DNA from: Mixophyes australis
Lineage: Eukaryota > Chordata > Amphibia > Anura > Limnodynastidae
Length of the DNA stretch: 64,000 nucleotides
Assembly: GCA_036250195.1 (NCBI GenBank)
Contig: JAVHZZ010000002.1
Span: forward strand, 64,796,205 to 64,860,204
Reading direction: 5' to 3'
Shown piece after piece: positions 36,301 to 51,300 of the stretch (its first letter is position 1; every line of letters begins with the position of its first letter). Both the position numbers and the translations under genes were made by a program. The notes under the pieces were generated by a model. It had not been told where the DNA came from. It worked only from the letters and a program-made list of their open reading frames with translations, and searched no databases.

Positions 36301-39300
36301 CAACATTATTATGGATGATGTAAATGCAGTTGTATAACTAAAGCAATCCAAAAGTCACTCTGTTTAAGAATGGTGTAATGTGCAGTACACATTAAATAGA
36401 ACATATAGAGTATTTATAGATTTTCTAAATTAATTCTGTTGCATTCAAACCAGCATAATTATGGACTGACTGTATTTAAATTATAAATGTTTATTATAGA
36501 AAAAGGCAAAAGCAATGATACCACTATATCTATTATAGCTGGGAGTGGTTCTTGTATATGCTAACTCTGCCCGAACAGAACATACCAGGCTGATAGAAAT
36601 CACCAGATAACATTTGACCACCATATTCTGTTTTAATACTTAGCGGTATTTGCAATTTGTTGCAAGGCAGAAGGCTAATACTACTGAATTCTACTGATAA
36701 GCACTGCAAATGTCTTTTACATTTACACATATAACTGTGATTAAAACTTATTTTATAATTCAACATAAGCGGCATAGAAACAGCAAGCATGTCAGAAGAT
36801 TAAGATGTTGTATCCGCACTATATTATGTTAATTACAGTAACTATATGTAGGTTTGCTATAACTTGCTTTAAGGAGATCATTTCCTTTTAAAGAGGAAAT
36901 GACGGAACAAGTGCAAGTAGTGCCTAATTTATATACTGTTGAATGATATAGAACCCCCAAACTGTATGTGTTCTTCAACATTGAAAGAACAAGACTCATG
37001 AATAGTATATGTCCAACATAATAGTATGACTTGGGGGAGGAATTCAAAGAGCGACGAGATGCCGCAATCTGTCTCTGGAACAGTCTGCGGAGACACATCG
37101 CCTCAATGGTTTTTTTTTATCAAATCTCTGCTTATTTTCCCTTGTGATCCATAGATATGCGAGGAGAAAAGGAGGGGAGATTTGTTACTGCCAGCAATGT
37201 GTGCAGCAAGACATCGAGGCAATGTCCGGCGGCATCTCGCGGCTGATTCAATTTTCCCCCTTGGTGTTGACATTACTTACTTTGTGGTGTCAGTGCCCAT
37301 TTGTCCTTCCCAGTCTGTGATGTCACATAAACTGTCCTCTAGTTCAAAACGTCAAGTGATTTGAGGGTTATGTGTAATATGTACATAGAGACTGACAGAT
37401 GGAATTTTTGAAATTTCTCCAGACAATTTTAGAACACTTGGAAGAAGTCAGTTATCATTTATGGTAATACATAGCAATGGTGGATTTCGGTAAGGGTATT
37501 TGGCGCAGTAGCCTGGGGCCCAGGGATGAGTGGTAATCAAGGGTCCACAACTGCACCTTCCCTTATTTACACAAAACTTTATACACGTAAGTGGAAATCT
37601 GAAAACAATCCAACCTGCTCCTTTGAGGCTCACTCATTGCATCTATCAGAAGTACTCTTTAGATTTGTAAGAGACGTTGCATGTGACCTAGCAGAGAAAT
37701 CCTGCAGTCTGGCCCATAATGGTATTAATCAGCCCCTGCCATAGACCTTAGTATCTAGAGTGGTGGCCAAGCTCATGCAGTTGTAGATTATTTAACAATG
37801 AATATTCTAAATATATTTAATGTTGGCATACAGGCTACAAATCTACAAAATGCAACACACACAATAAAGGGTCTTTGAAAGGCATATCAAAATGACTTAC
37901 AAATACTTTATATTAGTCCATATACCCTAATGACTGGTGCTGTGTAACCGGAAACTATATTAACGCCTCCTAATATACAATGGCCTCAGTTTTCCTTAAA
38001 AGGTCATATTGGATAAATTACTAAACTATCAATTACAGACATTAAGAATTTAAATGTCCTCAACTGTTTACCACTGTACAGAAAGCTTTGCAAGCATGAA
38101 GCATTAATTTTACAACAGAGTACAACAGTAGAAGAAATGATGAACAAACGTATCAGGTTTTCATATCTATTTCACTTCAGATGTTTAACCCTCTCTTTCC
38201 CATATTTTCACATTTCTTCACATAGAAATAGACACACATATTGATTTGTCAAATGTGGGAACTATTACCCATATCATAAGAGCAATTATAGGTTACCCAC
38301 ATCTTCAGAATCAGCCAGAAATACGCTTACACTGAATTGTGGTTACTGTAAACATATAGAAACAGATGAAACCAGGATTGCTTTGAATGCCGAGTTTCAT
38401 GGAGGCCATGTTTTCAGGATTACACTCAGTGGGTACAGGTGGAATAATTAGTGACTGTCAAATAAATGAACTCAACAGCACACATTTAAAGAAATAACTG
38501 TTGTGTATGTAACATACTATAGATATGCAAATGTTCTAAATGCAGTTTCATTGAATCTCTAAGTGAAAAGAAGTTAACACATCCTCTACAAGTAACAAAA
38601 GAAAGGAGAACAGCACCAGGTATATTGAGTAGTAGAAATCCCTTAGTAAATCTAAGTATATGACTATTCAGGATATAGCATCAATATAATCCTGAAGGGT
38701 GCATCATAAACACAAAATAGGTACATAAAAGTGAGACAGAAAGTTTGTTTAACTTTGGGGCACTCCGGGATAACAAATGATAAAATTCTTATTTTTTTAT
38801 TAAGTATGCATTAAAAGATGGAAAGTGTCAGATTTTTAGAGCAAAATAATTAAAAACATGAAGATGTTAAAATGTGCTAGTCGTGAGTTAAAAATGCAAA
38901 ATAAAGTTGCATAGCTTTGCTGCCTCTATAAAAATCAGAATATATTCCTTTCATAGTTAAACACACTTTCTGTATCACTTTTATGTACATCCTCAACAAA
39001 GTAACAACTTAGATCTGCACAATTACTAACTATTTGCTCAAATTAACAGACTGAAAAAATAAAATGAGATCGTAAACGTGGTATGTACAAAAGTCTGGGC
39101 ACCTTGTCAGTCCGTACTTGGTAACACCCCCGATCATCTAATGGTTGATTTTGAGATACGTTTTGGATCGTTGTCTTGGTAAAATATTCAACTTCTTCAG
39201 ATTAGATTTCTTTATCAACTCTTAAACATTAACTTTTATTTAGGATTTTGTGATATTTAATTGGATGCATTCTTCCTTTCACCAGGACAATAATTCTTGT

Positions 39301-42300
39301 GCCTCTGGCTGCCGCGAAACCCCAAACCCTTACAAATCCCCCACCACGCTACCAGGTTGGAAAGTTGTTCTTTACTTCAAATGATTTACCTGTTTTTTTT
39401 TTTCTAAGAATGTATCTTCTGTGGTTGTGGAACTAAACTTTCATTTTATGCTTCATTAATCCACATCCCTTTGTTACAAAAAGTTTCTGGCTTATGTTAC
39501 TACTGTTTTCATACTTCCGACACTGACTTTGGCGATGACATTGTAGGAAAGGTTCCTCTCTGACAACTCTTCCATGCAGATGTGCAAGCAGCGCTGTATT
39601 GTGGATATCTACAGCTGAACCTCTGTGAGGGTCCTCTGCAGCGATATGGGGGTTTTGCTTTGCAGTTTATGAGCAGTTCTATCAGAGCTTTTTCACAGTC
39701 TTCCAAATCTTCATTTAACTTCCACTGTTTCTCTATATTTACATTTCTTGATAATGTTTCTGACAGTGAAAATTCCAATATGGAAGATTTGGATATCTTT
39801 TTCTAACCTTCTCGCTCTTGGTAACAGTCAAACATATTTTATTTTCAAAACCAGCTGGTAGGAGGAGTCCATGATTGTTTAGAGGGTAAAAGCTTTAGAT
39901 AATTTATTCACCTGGAATTGTCTGTCTGGCTTATCTTAAGGCTTCATGAGTCAATCAACTGGAAGGGTATCCAAACTTTTGCACATGCTATGTTCACTGT
40001 ATTTGTTCCCCAATCTATTAAATTCAGCAAACAAATAATAATTGTGCCACGTTTACGTTGTATCTTCTAGAGGTGTTTATAGCTGTAGCTCCATTATAAA
40101 TCTTCCAGCTGCACTTTGCTAACATGGTTGTATTGCCTAAGAAAATCTACACTGTACCGTAATGGTGTGATAGTTTTGGCAATATGGTGGGAAGAGTAAA
40201 CTTATTGATTACCGAATGTTAAATCAGTTTGTTTACAGCACATACCGAGGTTTCGTCTTCCATTTCCAAAATATAAGAAATCCCTTCATCGGACGGTGTA
40301 CCTGAAGGTTTAGTCCACTGCACAGATAACCAACTAATTCCCGCTTTAATGAGAGTTGGACTGGCTGGCACCGTCGGAGCGCTGCCTGAGGTGTAAAATA
40401 GGACTTCTTCACTAAAACCACTAAGAAGGGGGAGAAAAAAATAACAAAAAGGTCAGCCATGTAATGCATGTATGTTGGTTTATGAACATATTCTAGTATG
40501 TAAATGCGGAAGACATGCTTTTTCCATATTTGGGCAGCATGGTGGCTCAGTGGTTAGCACTTCTGCCTCACAGCACTGGGGTCATGAGTTTGATTCCTGA
40601 CCATGGCCTTATCTGTGTGGAGTTTGTATGTTCTCCCTGTGTTTGCATAGGTTTCCTCCGGGTGCTCCGTTTTCCTCCTACACTCCAAAAGCATACTAGT
40701 AGGTCAATTGGCTGCTATCAAATGAACCCTAGTCTGCCTGTGCGTATGTATGTTAGGTAATTTAGACTGTAACCTCTCTATGGGTAGGGACTGATGTGAG
40801 TGAGTTCTCTGTACAGGGCTGTGGAATTGGTGGCGATATATTAATAAATAATGGAACACTTACCTCATACCCATGTCATTTTTTGCGGCAAGTCTGAATG
40901 TGTATCCCATAGCTGACGACAGCTTTGTTACCCTAAACTGTTTCAGTAGCCCATAGTAACACTGGCAAAACTCTTGACATCCTTTTCCCTGAAGAAATTG
41001 AGAAAAAATATTTGTTCATAATATATATTTTTATGTAAATATATTAAGTACATTCCTCTTCAACAGACTGAGAAGTTTCCACATTATAAATTAAAATAGC
41101 CAGATTCAATCTCAAATATGTGACTTGCTATCTAGAGTCTAACTTGGAAGAGATGTATTAGAACAAAGGACATGCAGTAAAACTAGAGGGCAGCAGGTTC
41201 AGGGGAACTTTAAGGAAGAGTTACTTTACTGAGAGGATAGTAAATGGGTGGAATTGACATAACTTGTGGGATAGACATAAGGGTATCCTAAATCTGGGGG
41301 ACAAAAGCTCAGGATCAAAAAAGGCATTCATGTTTTTAGGAATAAAAACAGACAAACTAGATGGCCCATGTGGTTTTCATCTCCCATCAAAGTGTATGCT
41401 TCTATTGTAATGGAATAAAATATGTGAATAGGTGCAATATGTCTAATAAGTTACATACAATAACTATGCAAATTGGCATAATCACAAACAAAAAGAAAGA
41501 AAGATGTGCTTAGAAAACAATGCATTAGAAAATGGTTGTAATTATCAATTCAGATTTATATATTACATGAAATTATTGCCGTAAGTAATGGAGGCAGGAC
41601 TTAATGATGCAATTTTGTGTCACTAAGCCCCGCCCCCTGCTATGAAATTTGGCTTTTCCTAGCAGGAAGCGGGGGTTATGGTGACACAATGGCATCAGCA
41701 CGCCCCCTCCCACATGATTTCTCTTTCAAGATCTCCCAGAGGAGAAGTTTAAAAAGTAGACAAGTATGCTGAGGGTGCAGGCAACAGAGGCTGAAAAGTC
41801 AGAAACCAGGGGCTAGTCGCTAGTTGTCCGGCAGCCTACCAACACCAAAAGGACAGTGCGCTACCTAAACTCTCCAACCATTAAATTACATCTGTTGTTT
41901 TTTTTTTTAACACTGGAGCTACACTGGGACATGGGACGGTTTATAAAATGACTGATATTCTTCCTAGTATCACAGTTTCCTGCAAGAATGTCTCATTGTT
42001 ACATCACTCTTCAGTAGACATCACTTGCAATGTGCGTTATCGGTTTTTACTGTTATTTAGTAAGTAGGCAATTAATTCTTTCAAAAACTTCATAAGCCAG
42101 AAAATCGTATAAATTTACCATGTTGTATCAATATGGTGTTCAACTTACTTCATCCCACTCCAGAAGATAACTGTGGATCTTCGAACCATTGTCACATGAT
42201 GCCTGAAAATAAAAATACATAATGAAACAGGTCCTATAAAATTTTACTATAATGCAGCACTGAATTAGAATAAATAGGATTATCTTACAAAAAAGGCCAA

Positions 42301-45300
42301 CAAAGATAGTCAGGTGATACACAGATAATTGGATAACTTGACTTTAAGAGGGGAATTCAATTGATTGCGGCTTTTTTTTTTCCCGCTGCGTGAAAAAAAT
42401 ACCCATGACCGTTTTTAGCTACGCCGCGTAAAAAAATCGTGCAATTCAATTTTTAAACAGGTAAGCCAGCCCCCACGCGTTAATCATTGGTGTTTGCAAA
42501 TTTTTTGGGGAGTGAAGGGGATGGTTTAACGTGGTCATCTATAATTTAAAAAAAACGCATTGGCATACATTGTATTGCACCACACAACTTTTCTATTTTA
42601 TAATATCTACATATTACTTTTTTTTTTTTTACTATATTTTTTTATTTTACTTTTTATTTTAATATACAATCATCTCTATACCATGACAAAACACATTAGT
42701 ACATACATATTAGTACATATACATAAATATATTAATTAGTGTGTTTATTATTTTTATGAAATTTATTTTTACATGCTTTTTGTAAGAGAAAATCACCTTT
42801 TTCAAGTTCTGCATTACTGATAAGCATAATTTATCTTTTCTTTTTTTTTTTACATTATTACATGATTTTAAATAGTTTTCTTATGTGTTTAATTTTTTGC
42901 ACAGCCATGAGAGGTGCTAAATAAAACTGGAGACTTGACTTTTACCGCGCAGCGTTAAAAATCAATTGAATAGCATTTAAATCTTCTCCCTCCCTCCCTA
43001 TACTTTCAATGGATCTTCTACTTATCCGCAATAGGAACGTTTGTGCAAAAAATAAAAAGGTGTGTTAAAAATTTAATTGAATATCGGGTAACGTTAACCC
43101 GCTCTAAAATGAGTGAAAACCGGTCAAGCGGTCAATTGAATTCCCCCCTAAGATGTAATACGGTTTGATGAAAACAAAGTCTGAGAGGGGGCGGCGGGCG
43201 GCTCACGGGGGAATGGAGGCCCCCTTAGCCCAGGGGCCTCCATTCCCTTAATCCGGCCCTGCTCTAATCTGAAGTCCAAGTATCTAAAAAGTTCCAAAAA
43301 CCAGTAAGTAATTGTTGCCACATTTTTTGGGTGCTCCAATTAATGGAAAAAAATGTCATAAGCATTCTGGAAAATCATCTCATAACCGTCCACCCACCAA
43401 ACATTTGTTTTGTAGAAAGGTGTTATTATAGCAATCCCTATATAAATAAATACAGCAACAGCAATTTCAAATCAACCTCTTAACCTGTGCGTCTGGACCC
43501 AAATAAAAAACAACTATACTACCAGTATTAATTATCAATTGTGTTTTACGATTTGCAAAAAAATTAATTAATTATCCAACTGGTACATTTTGATTTAAAA
43601 AAATAAATAAATCTATTTTGAAACCAGCAGTAAATAATGATTTACGATAATGCTGTCAATGCAAACATGGGCAATGCTATCTTCCTGACGCAGAGGCCGA
43701 CGTTCGGCAGCAGCACTGAGTGGCAAGATCTTTGTTTAATTTGGCCAACTTGGTAGAGAATCAGCTGTTGATATGTGCATAAAATTCAGCACTTTAAAGC
43801 TTCATATAGAGCAGATGAGCATGAAAAACCTCTGGGCCTGGTAAAAAACTGAAGCCAGTGTCCACCTAATTTTACCCTCCACATCCCTAACAAGACATTA
43901 AACACATCAGTTACCCATCATGAAATGAGGCACTTAATTGTCCAGCACGTAATGCATCCAGTACATAATGAAGCTCAAATTGGTCCAGCACATAAGGCAG
44001 CCTTAGACAACCTTGTAATGCCCAGATTACATTCAGGCTCATCTCCTGATATGTGGCGGCTTCATAAACATAATTCTACTAGCTGAAAGCATATGCTCTG
44101 AAAATATATTGTTGGATTGACAAACTGCTTTAATAATTAACTGTCTCCAATGGAATAACAGAGCGAGCCCGATTATTGGACTTACAGACCTACTGCAAAG
44201 ACAAATTATAATATAGCAACATAGCGGGCTATTGTTAATCACTGATACAATTTACACTTCCACTTAATTACATAAAAACAAAAAACAACGCAAGCAGATT
44301 GTTTGTGCAGGTTGCCTGGCATCCCGCTTTCATTACAGAGTAGGTGTGAAAAGAAAGACTGAATTATCTGTATCTAGCCAGAAGTGCCCTAATGGGCGTC
44401 ACAAAGCATAGAGAGAGAAAAGCTGTTAGGAACAAGGAGTAATTATTTACATATCTATGTGATAGAGAATGGTGTTGCTTCCACCCCTCCTGGCAAAACC
44501 CATTTCCATGGGTCCAAAACAAACAAACAAACAAAAAAAAGCACAAAAGAACAGGTGGCAGATAAAGGGGATTTCCACTGTGCAGATTACAGCAAATCTG
44601 CCATTTTTACAATTCACATGTTTGACATCAACTTTCTAATTTATTTACAGTGCGTTTAATTAGTAATAATGCAGCAGGCTGCATCATGACCAGCTCTCAA
44701 CTTTATCCGCCTCATGATAAAGCGGCTACCAAACACAATAAAAATACATGATATGAAAGTAATTTGCTGTAGAACTCAGGACTGTGTGCAGAGACCGAAT
44801 ACTGTCCTCAGCTAGGGACAGGTAAATAAAAAATGATCATGAAAAAAACTCAGTTACAAGTGGTGGAACGTGTGGCTGTAAATACAAATGGAAAATCTGG
44901 AAAAATTGTGATGTGCGTGCATTTGTATACTAATAAAAGCAAAGGAAGGGGAAATAGACAATTAACCCAGTAAAAATATTATTCATTTTAATACAGAAGA
45001 CAATTAAATTCAGGAGACATAAGAGGAGGATCTTTTAATTAATGTTACAGAAGCAGGGAGGAAGGAGGGGAGGGGTTAAAGCTATAAATAACAGCCTGCA
45101 GCATCATCATCATCATCTATTTATATAGCACCACTAATTCTGCTCACTCACATCAGTACCTGCCCCATTGGAGCTTACAGTTTAAAATTCCTTAACATAC
45201 ACAGACTATGGTCAATTTGATAGCAGCCAATTAACCTACTAATATATTTTTGGAGTGTGGGAGGAAACCGGAGCACCTGAAGGAGACGCACGCAAACACA

Positions 45301-48300
45301 GGGAGAACAAACAACTCCACACAGATAAGGCCGTAGTCGGGATTCAAACTCATGACCTCAGTGCTGTGGGGCAGAAGTGCTAACCACTGAGCCACCGCGC
45401 TGCCCATTCCATAGGGCAGGACACATGACAAAATTCCACTACATGCAGCCAAGTGGATCATTGTACAACTCACCTTCCATTGGAGAGAAAGTGAATTTTT
45501 GGTCCGGTTTGTAATTCGTGGAGCGTTGGGCGTTTCTGGTTCACAGCTCATTGTGGTAAAGCTTACAGACACGGAGGGTTCTCCTCTAACACAGTTTAAT
45601 TCTGCTTGAACTCTACAGAGGAAGAGAGAAAACAAAACAGCAAATAAACACAAGGGTGTTTGTAAGACATCCCAAAGCTCATTAGAAATACTGAAGAACA
45701 ATAGTCAAGAGACACTAGCTGGAGAGGGAGCAGACTTTATTGTAGTGAATGGCTCCTGTGGAGGGCCTGCTCCTGGAGAGCTACATGTGCTGTAACGCTG
45801 CATGAATCTGAGGGCACAGTTCACTTTAATGAAGGGTCTTCCCTTTCTACATAAAAGTATACATTTAGATTTGTTGAGCATATACAGTCATGGCCAAAAG
45901 TTTTGCGGATGACACAAATATTGTTTTTCACAAAGTTTGCTGCTTCACTGTTTTTAGACCTTTTTGTAAGATGTTGCTATAGTATACTGAAGTATAAATT
46001 ACAAGCATTTCATAAGTGTCAAAGGCTTTTATTGACAATTACATTAAGTTTATGCAAAGAGTCAATATTTGCAGTGTTCACCCGTCTTTTTGAAGACCTC
46101 TGCAATTCACCCTGGCATGCTGTCAATCAACTTCTGGGCCACATACTGACTTGATGGCTGCCCACTCTTCTCTAATAATTTGTCAGAATTTGTGGGTTTT
46201 TGTTTGTCCACCCGCCTCTTGAGGATTGACCACAAGTTCTCAATGGGATTAAGGTCTGGGGAGTTTCCTGGCCATGGACCCAAAATTTCGATATTTGATC
46301 CCTGAGCCACTTTGTTATCACTTTTGCCTTATGGCAAGGTGCTCCATCATGCTGGAAAAGGCATTGTTCATCACCAAACTGTTCATGGATGGTTGTGAGA
46401 AGTTGCTCTTGGAGGATGTTTTGGTACTATTCTTTATTCATAGCTATGTTCCTAGGCAAAATTGTGAGTGAGCCCACTCCTTTGGCTGAGAAGCAACCCC
46501 ACACATGAATGGATGCTTTACTGTTGGCAGCGTTTTTCCAGATGCCCCAAACAATCTGAAAGGAGATTCATCAGAGAAAATGACTTTACCCTAGTCCTCA
46601 GCAGTCCAATCCCTGTACCTTTTACAGAATAGCAGTCTGATCCTGATGTTTTTCCTGGAGAGAAATTACTTCTTTGCTGGCCTTCTTGACACCAGGCCAT
46701 ACACCAAAAGTCTTCACTGTGCGTGCAAATGCACTCACACCTGTCTGCTGCCATTCCTGAGCAAGTTCTGCACTGGTGGTACACCGATCCCACAGCTGAA
46801 TCAACTTTAGGAGACGTTCCTAGTGCTTACTAGACGTTCTTGGAAGCCCTGAAGCCTTCTTCACAACTATTGAACCTCTCTCCTTGAAGTTTTTGATGAT
46901 TCGATAAATGGTTGATTTATGTGCAATCTTACGAGCAGCAATATCCTTGCCTGTGAAGCCCTTTTTGTGCAAGGCAATGATGACTGCACGTGTTTCCTTG
47001 CAGGTAAACATGGTTAACAGAGGGAGAACAATGATTTCAAGAACCCACCTCCTTTTAAAGCGTCCAGTCTGTTATTCTAGCTCAATCAGCATGGCAGAGT
47101 GATCTCCAGCCTTGTCCTCGTTACCACTCTCACCTATGTTAACAAGACAATCACTGACCTGATGTCAGCTGGTCCTTTTGCAGCAGGGCTGAAATGCAGT
47201 GGAAATGTTTTTGGGATAAAGTTCATTGTCATGGCAAAGAGGGACTTTGAAATTAATTGCAATTCATCTGATCACTCTTCATGACATTCTGCAGTATATG
47301 CAAATTACCATCATAAAAACTGAGGCAACATACTTTGTGAAAAATAATATTTGTGTCACTATTAAAACTTTTGGCCATGACTGTAGACAAGACAACATAT
47401 GTTAAAAGACTTAAAAAAAAAAAAAAAAGGGTCAGAATTTACATCACCTCTTCCTATGATGAGTTGTATCAGGAAAACTTCCCCCCTCTTTTGACTAAAA
47501 TCAAACCGGACCTAGACCTTTGGAGGAGCTATATCATATTGTGGCTGGGGAGGATCATCGCTGTCAAGAAGAACCTGATCCCTAAGCTTCTCTACCTTTT
47601 CCAGACTCTCCTGGTGAAAGTACCAGACTTGGTGTTTTTCGGGATTTGCATTCTTCTTTTCTTAAGTCTGTATGACATGGCAAACCCCCTAGAATCTCGG
47701 TGGCTGTGCTCAAGAAGCCCAGGGCTAGTGGAGGTAGAGGTTTTACGGATATCAAATTCTATTACTTGGCGTCTTATTTATCCCAGATTGTGGTCACCTA
47801 TATCCCCCATCAGACCATAGTGTGGATGGACCTCATGGTCCCCTCCTTGACATCACTCTGGGGCCTCCAAAATGCAGACAGAGCACCAGAGGCCTCCTCC
47901 CACCAATCTCTTAAATTTTGTCTGTCTCTATGGGACTCATGTCGGGTTAAACATAAATTGTCCTCCCTTGTGTCCCCCCTGACTCCTCTTCTCCCCTTTG
48001 GAACAACCCATGCTTTCCTCCTGGTAACTTGTCACAGCAAGTTAAACACTGGTCACGGGCAGAAATACAAGTGGTTTCGGACCTGGTCGTTAGTGGAACT
48101 TGGGCCTCTATGTCGGATCTCCAACATAAATTTGAACATTTTCGTAAGCTCTTCTTTGAATATTTCCATGTACGACATTTCGCTATGTCCTTGCCTCCTC
48201 TTAAAGCCCTCCGAACCCCCATTTTTTTTTTAGCACATATGTCATCATACCCCACTAACTAAAGGGATGATTTCTGGGATCTATAATTGGGTTTTCTAGA

Positions 48301-51300
48301 GCTCGATCTCTACGTTAATTATGGAGATGGCTTATAAATTGTACTATCAGTGGTATTACACCCCAGACAAGCTGTTCAGAAGGTTTCCCACGGTTATGCC
48401 AAGCTGTTGGCGGGAATGTGGCCAGAGGGGTACGATGCTACATATATGGTGGACCTGCTCTCCTATAGTTTCTTTTTGGAGCATGGTCCTTGCACTTATT
48501 AATTCAGTGTCAGAACAACAGGTTGATAAGGACCCCTGGTCGTTCCTTCGCTCTCACCCCATACCTGATGAGAACACCCCCTTCCAACAATCTTATCTCG
48601 TATATACTGGTGGCCGCTAAATCTCTAATAGTCAAGCATTGGAAAGACCCTAACTCTCCCTCTATGCACAAACTACAAAATTACATTTGGTATGTTGCAA
48701 GCATGGAGTGTATTTCATACTACCTCCATGACAGATCGCATAAATTCGACAAGGTATGGGCCATGTGGTATTTACAAGCAAGCCGTAGCTGCCTATCCAC
48801 CTCAGCTTATCCTTCCGTAATTAGAACACAATCTTTGGGCCACCTTCGAATCCCCTGGGCTGGGAGCCGTGAAACGTGGGTAAGAATTTTCTCTGGCTTG
48901 GTGTTTGATACTTAATTGGGTGTTACGTTTGTCCCCATGTTATACATAGGGGGGTATTCAATTGTTTGTTTTAACGCGCTAAACCCCAAAAAAACGAGCG
49001 CTCTAAAAATATTACCATTAATACGGTAATTACTCGCTAAATTTAATCTCGCAGCTCCCTGAGCAGCGAGCTGAAATTCAGCCCGCTGGCAGCGAGTAAG
49101 TACCGTATTAACTGTTTACGCGCGCAAAATTACCGTATAATATGAAGTTTTTTTAGAGCGCTCGTTTTTTTTTGGTTTTAGCGCGTTAAAACAATTGAAT
49201 ACCCCCCATAGTATTATAAGAAATATGTTTTGATACCGTTAGTGCCTTTCCTTCTCCTCCCTACCTACCTTTCTTTTCCTCACCTTGTCCCCTGACCCTT
49301 CTCACCCCTCATTGCCATATAAAAATTAGAGGAAACGTCTTTAATACTTATAGATTGTTATTTATCTTTTTCCTGCACACCGTGCGGTTTGTACTTTATA
49401 TGCTGTTTCACTTTAAATAAAGAATTAAAAAAAAAAGAAAAAAAGAAAAAAAAGTGTCAGAATCATCAAAATTGCATAGTATAAAATTATTTACACCTCT
49501 TCGCTATGGAAACACTGTTACTGTTGTTGGAATAAATAACACTATACTACAGAAGTGCATGTACCCCAGTCTCGGTAGCTTGCCACCTCTCAGTGTTGCC
49601 AGACAATGGGTAGCTTAACGTAGTCATTTACATGGCCTGCTAACTATATGAATGGCGCCGAGGCCTAAATGTTGCTGTAGACACACAGAAGACCAGCACA
49701 CACAGCATCCCTAAATCTAACTGACCCAAGAAACACGTTTATTCAATGTTTTAGTTTAATAACAACAATGTAATACTGAAAGAAAACCTTCTTATCCACT
49801 GATAGTCTTTTACGCAATGCATTATTTATACATATGTAAGATTAGAATAATTGGAAATACTCCCTGTCCAAACACATATATGTATGCTTGACAACAGTCC
49901 TGATTTTCTGGTCTTAAAAGAATTTGGTCTGCTAAAAAGGAGATGTGACCATGGGCAAAACAGCTGTGAGCTTTGTGGATTGGGTCTTGGCCTAAATAGT
50001 CCTGATTTTGAGGTTCGGCAGGAATGTATATATTTTACATAGGAACTAAAACATACATATGGGTGCACCATAAACACCTGACTTCACATACATAAGCTAA
50101 AAAAGTGTATTTATTAAAGTATGCTGCATATGCAGACAAATAATAATGGTAAATATACTGCAGCTGGAGCTCAGGTAATCAAGAACATATTCAACTGTAG
50201 ACACATAACTTTTGTTATAAGAACTTCTTTCTAGATTTATTTTTCATTTAAACCATTCCCATTTCAATTTAAATACAATGAATTGCACGCATCCATATCT
50301 TGGAAGGGACACAATGTGTTTATAACACTGCAGTACAAAGGGTTTTGTTAGGAAAATCTCTTTATGTGTCAGCAAACTGATCAATATTCGGGAGTATTAA
50401 TAGTCTAAGTGACTGTGAGCTAGATAGAAATACTTGGGAGTAGGTGGAATTAGTCACAACCTGTGGGATGGTTGTTACATGTGTAAATAGGAAAGTGAAG
50501 TGTACTAATCACAGCATAAAGTTCAGTGTGGGACTAAGTGATCTATAATGACACTGGAAGGTATTTGTGAGGACACAAATAGCTTCTATAGTATAGCTGG
50601 TGTGCAAAAAAATATTTTTTTTCCCCCACAAAACGTAAGCTGCCCACGGTTTTGGATGATCAACTGGACTCAGTCTCATCATACCCAGAAAAACTCTAAT
50701 CTAATCCTACTTGATAAGCTATTGTGGAAGACCAGATAAAATCCGTTCTATGTTTAGATACCTAGTGTCAAACAATACAAACACTGATCTTATTCTTCAG
50801 TCCAACATCTGAAGAACGGGATGAATGACATACTACCATGCAGGTATGTGGCTAAATCATTCTTGGAATTGTTTTGTTTGGCAACTGTGTGAATATTCAC
50901 ACCTCAAAGCCATACATCTAATGAAAGGCACTAGAATGCCATACAGTACCCAAACTAGTTCATAACCATATTCTTGTACATAATTTACAAAGACTGAATA
51001 TATAGAGTAACTTCATTTGTGCAATGAAAAGACAGCTTGGGTGTTGTAATATTCTAAGAAAAAGATTACCCATAAGACAAAGCCTCACTGTTTCAATGAG
51101 AAGCAATAGAGAGATCTTTAAACTACTCACCAGGAATGGTGTGCAAATGAGCCACGCACTGTCAGGACAACAGACTTCTGGGAACTTACATTTGCATGCC
51201 AGCTTTCTGAGACCATGCTTTAACCACTAGGTTTTTATAGTATAACATCCAGTCACTTCCACAGTTTGCCTATTTTGTGTGGGATCCACATCAAACTGCT

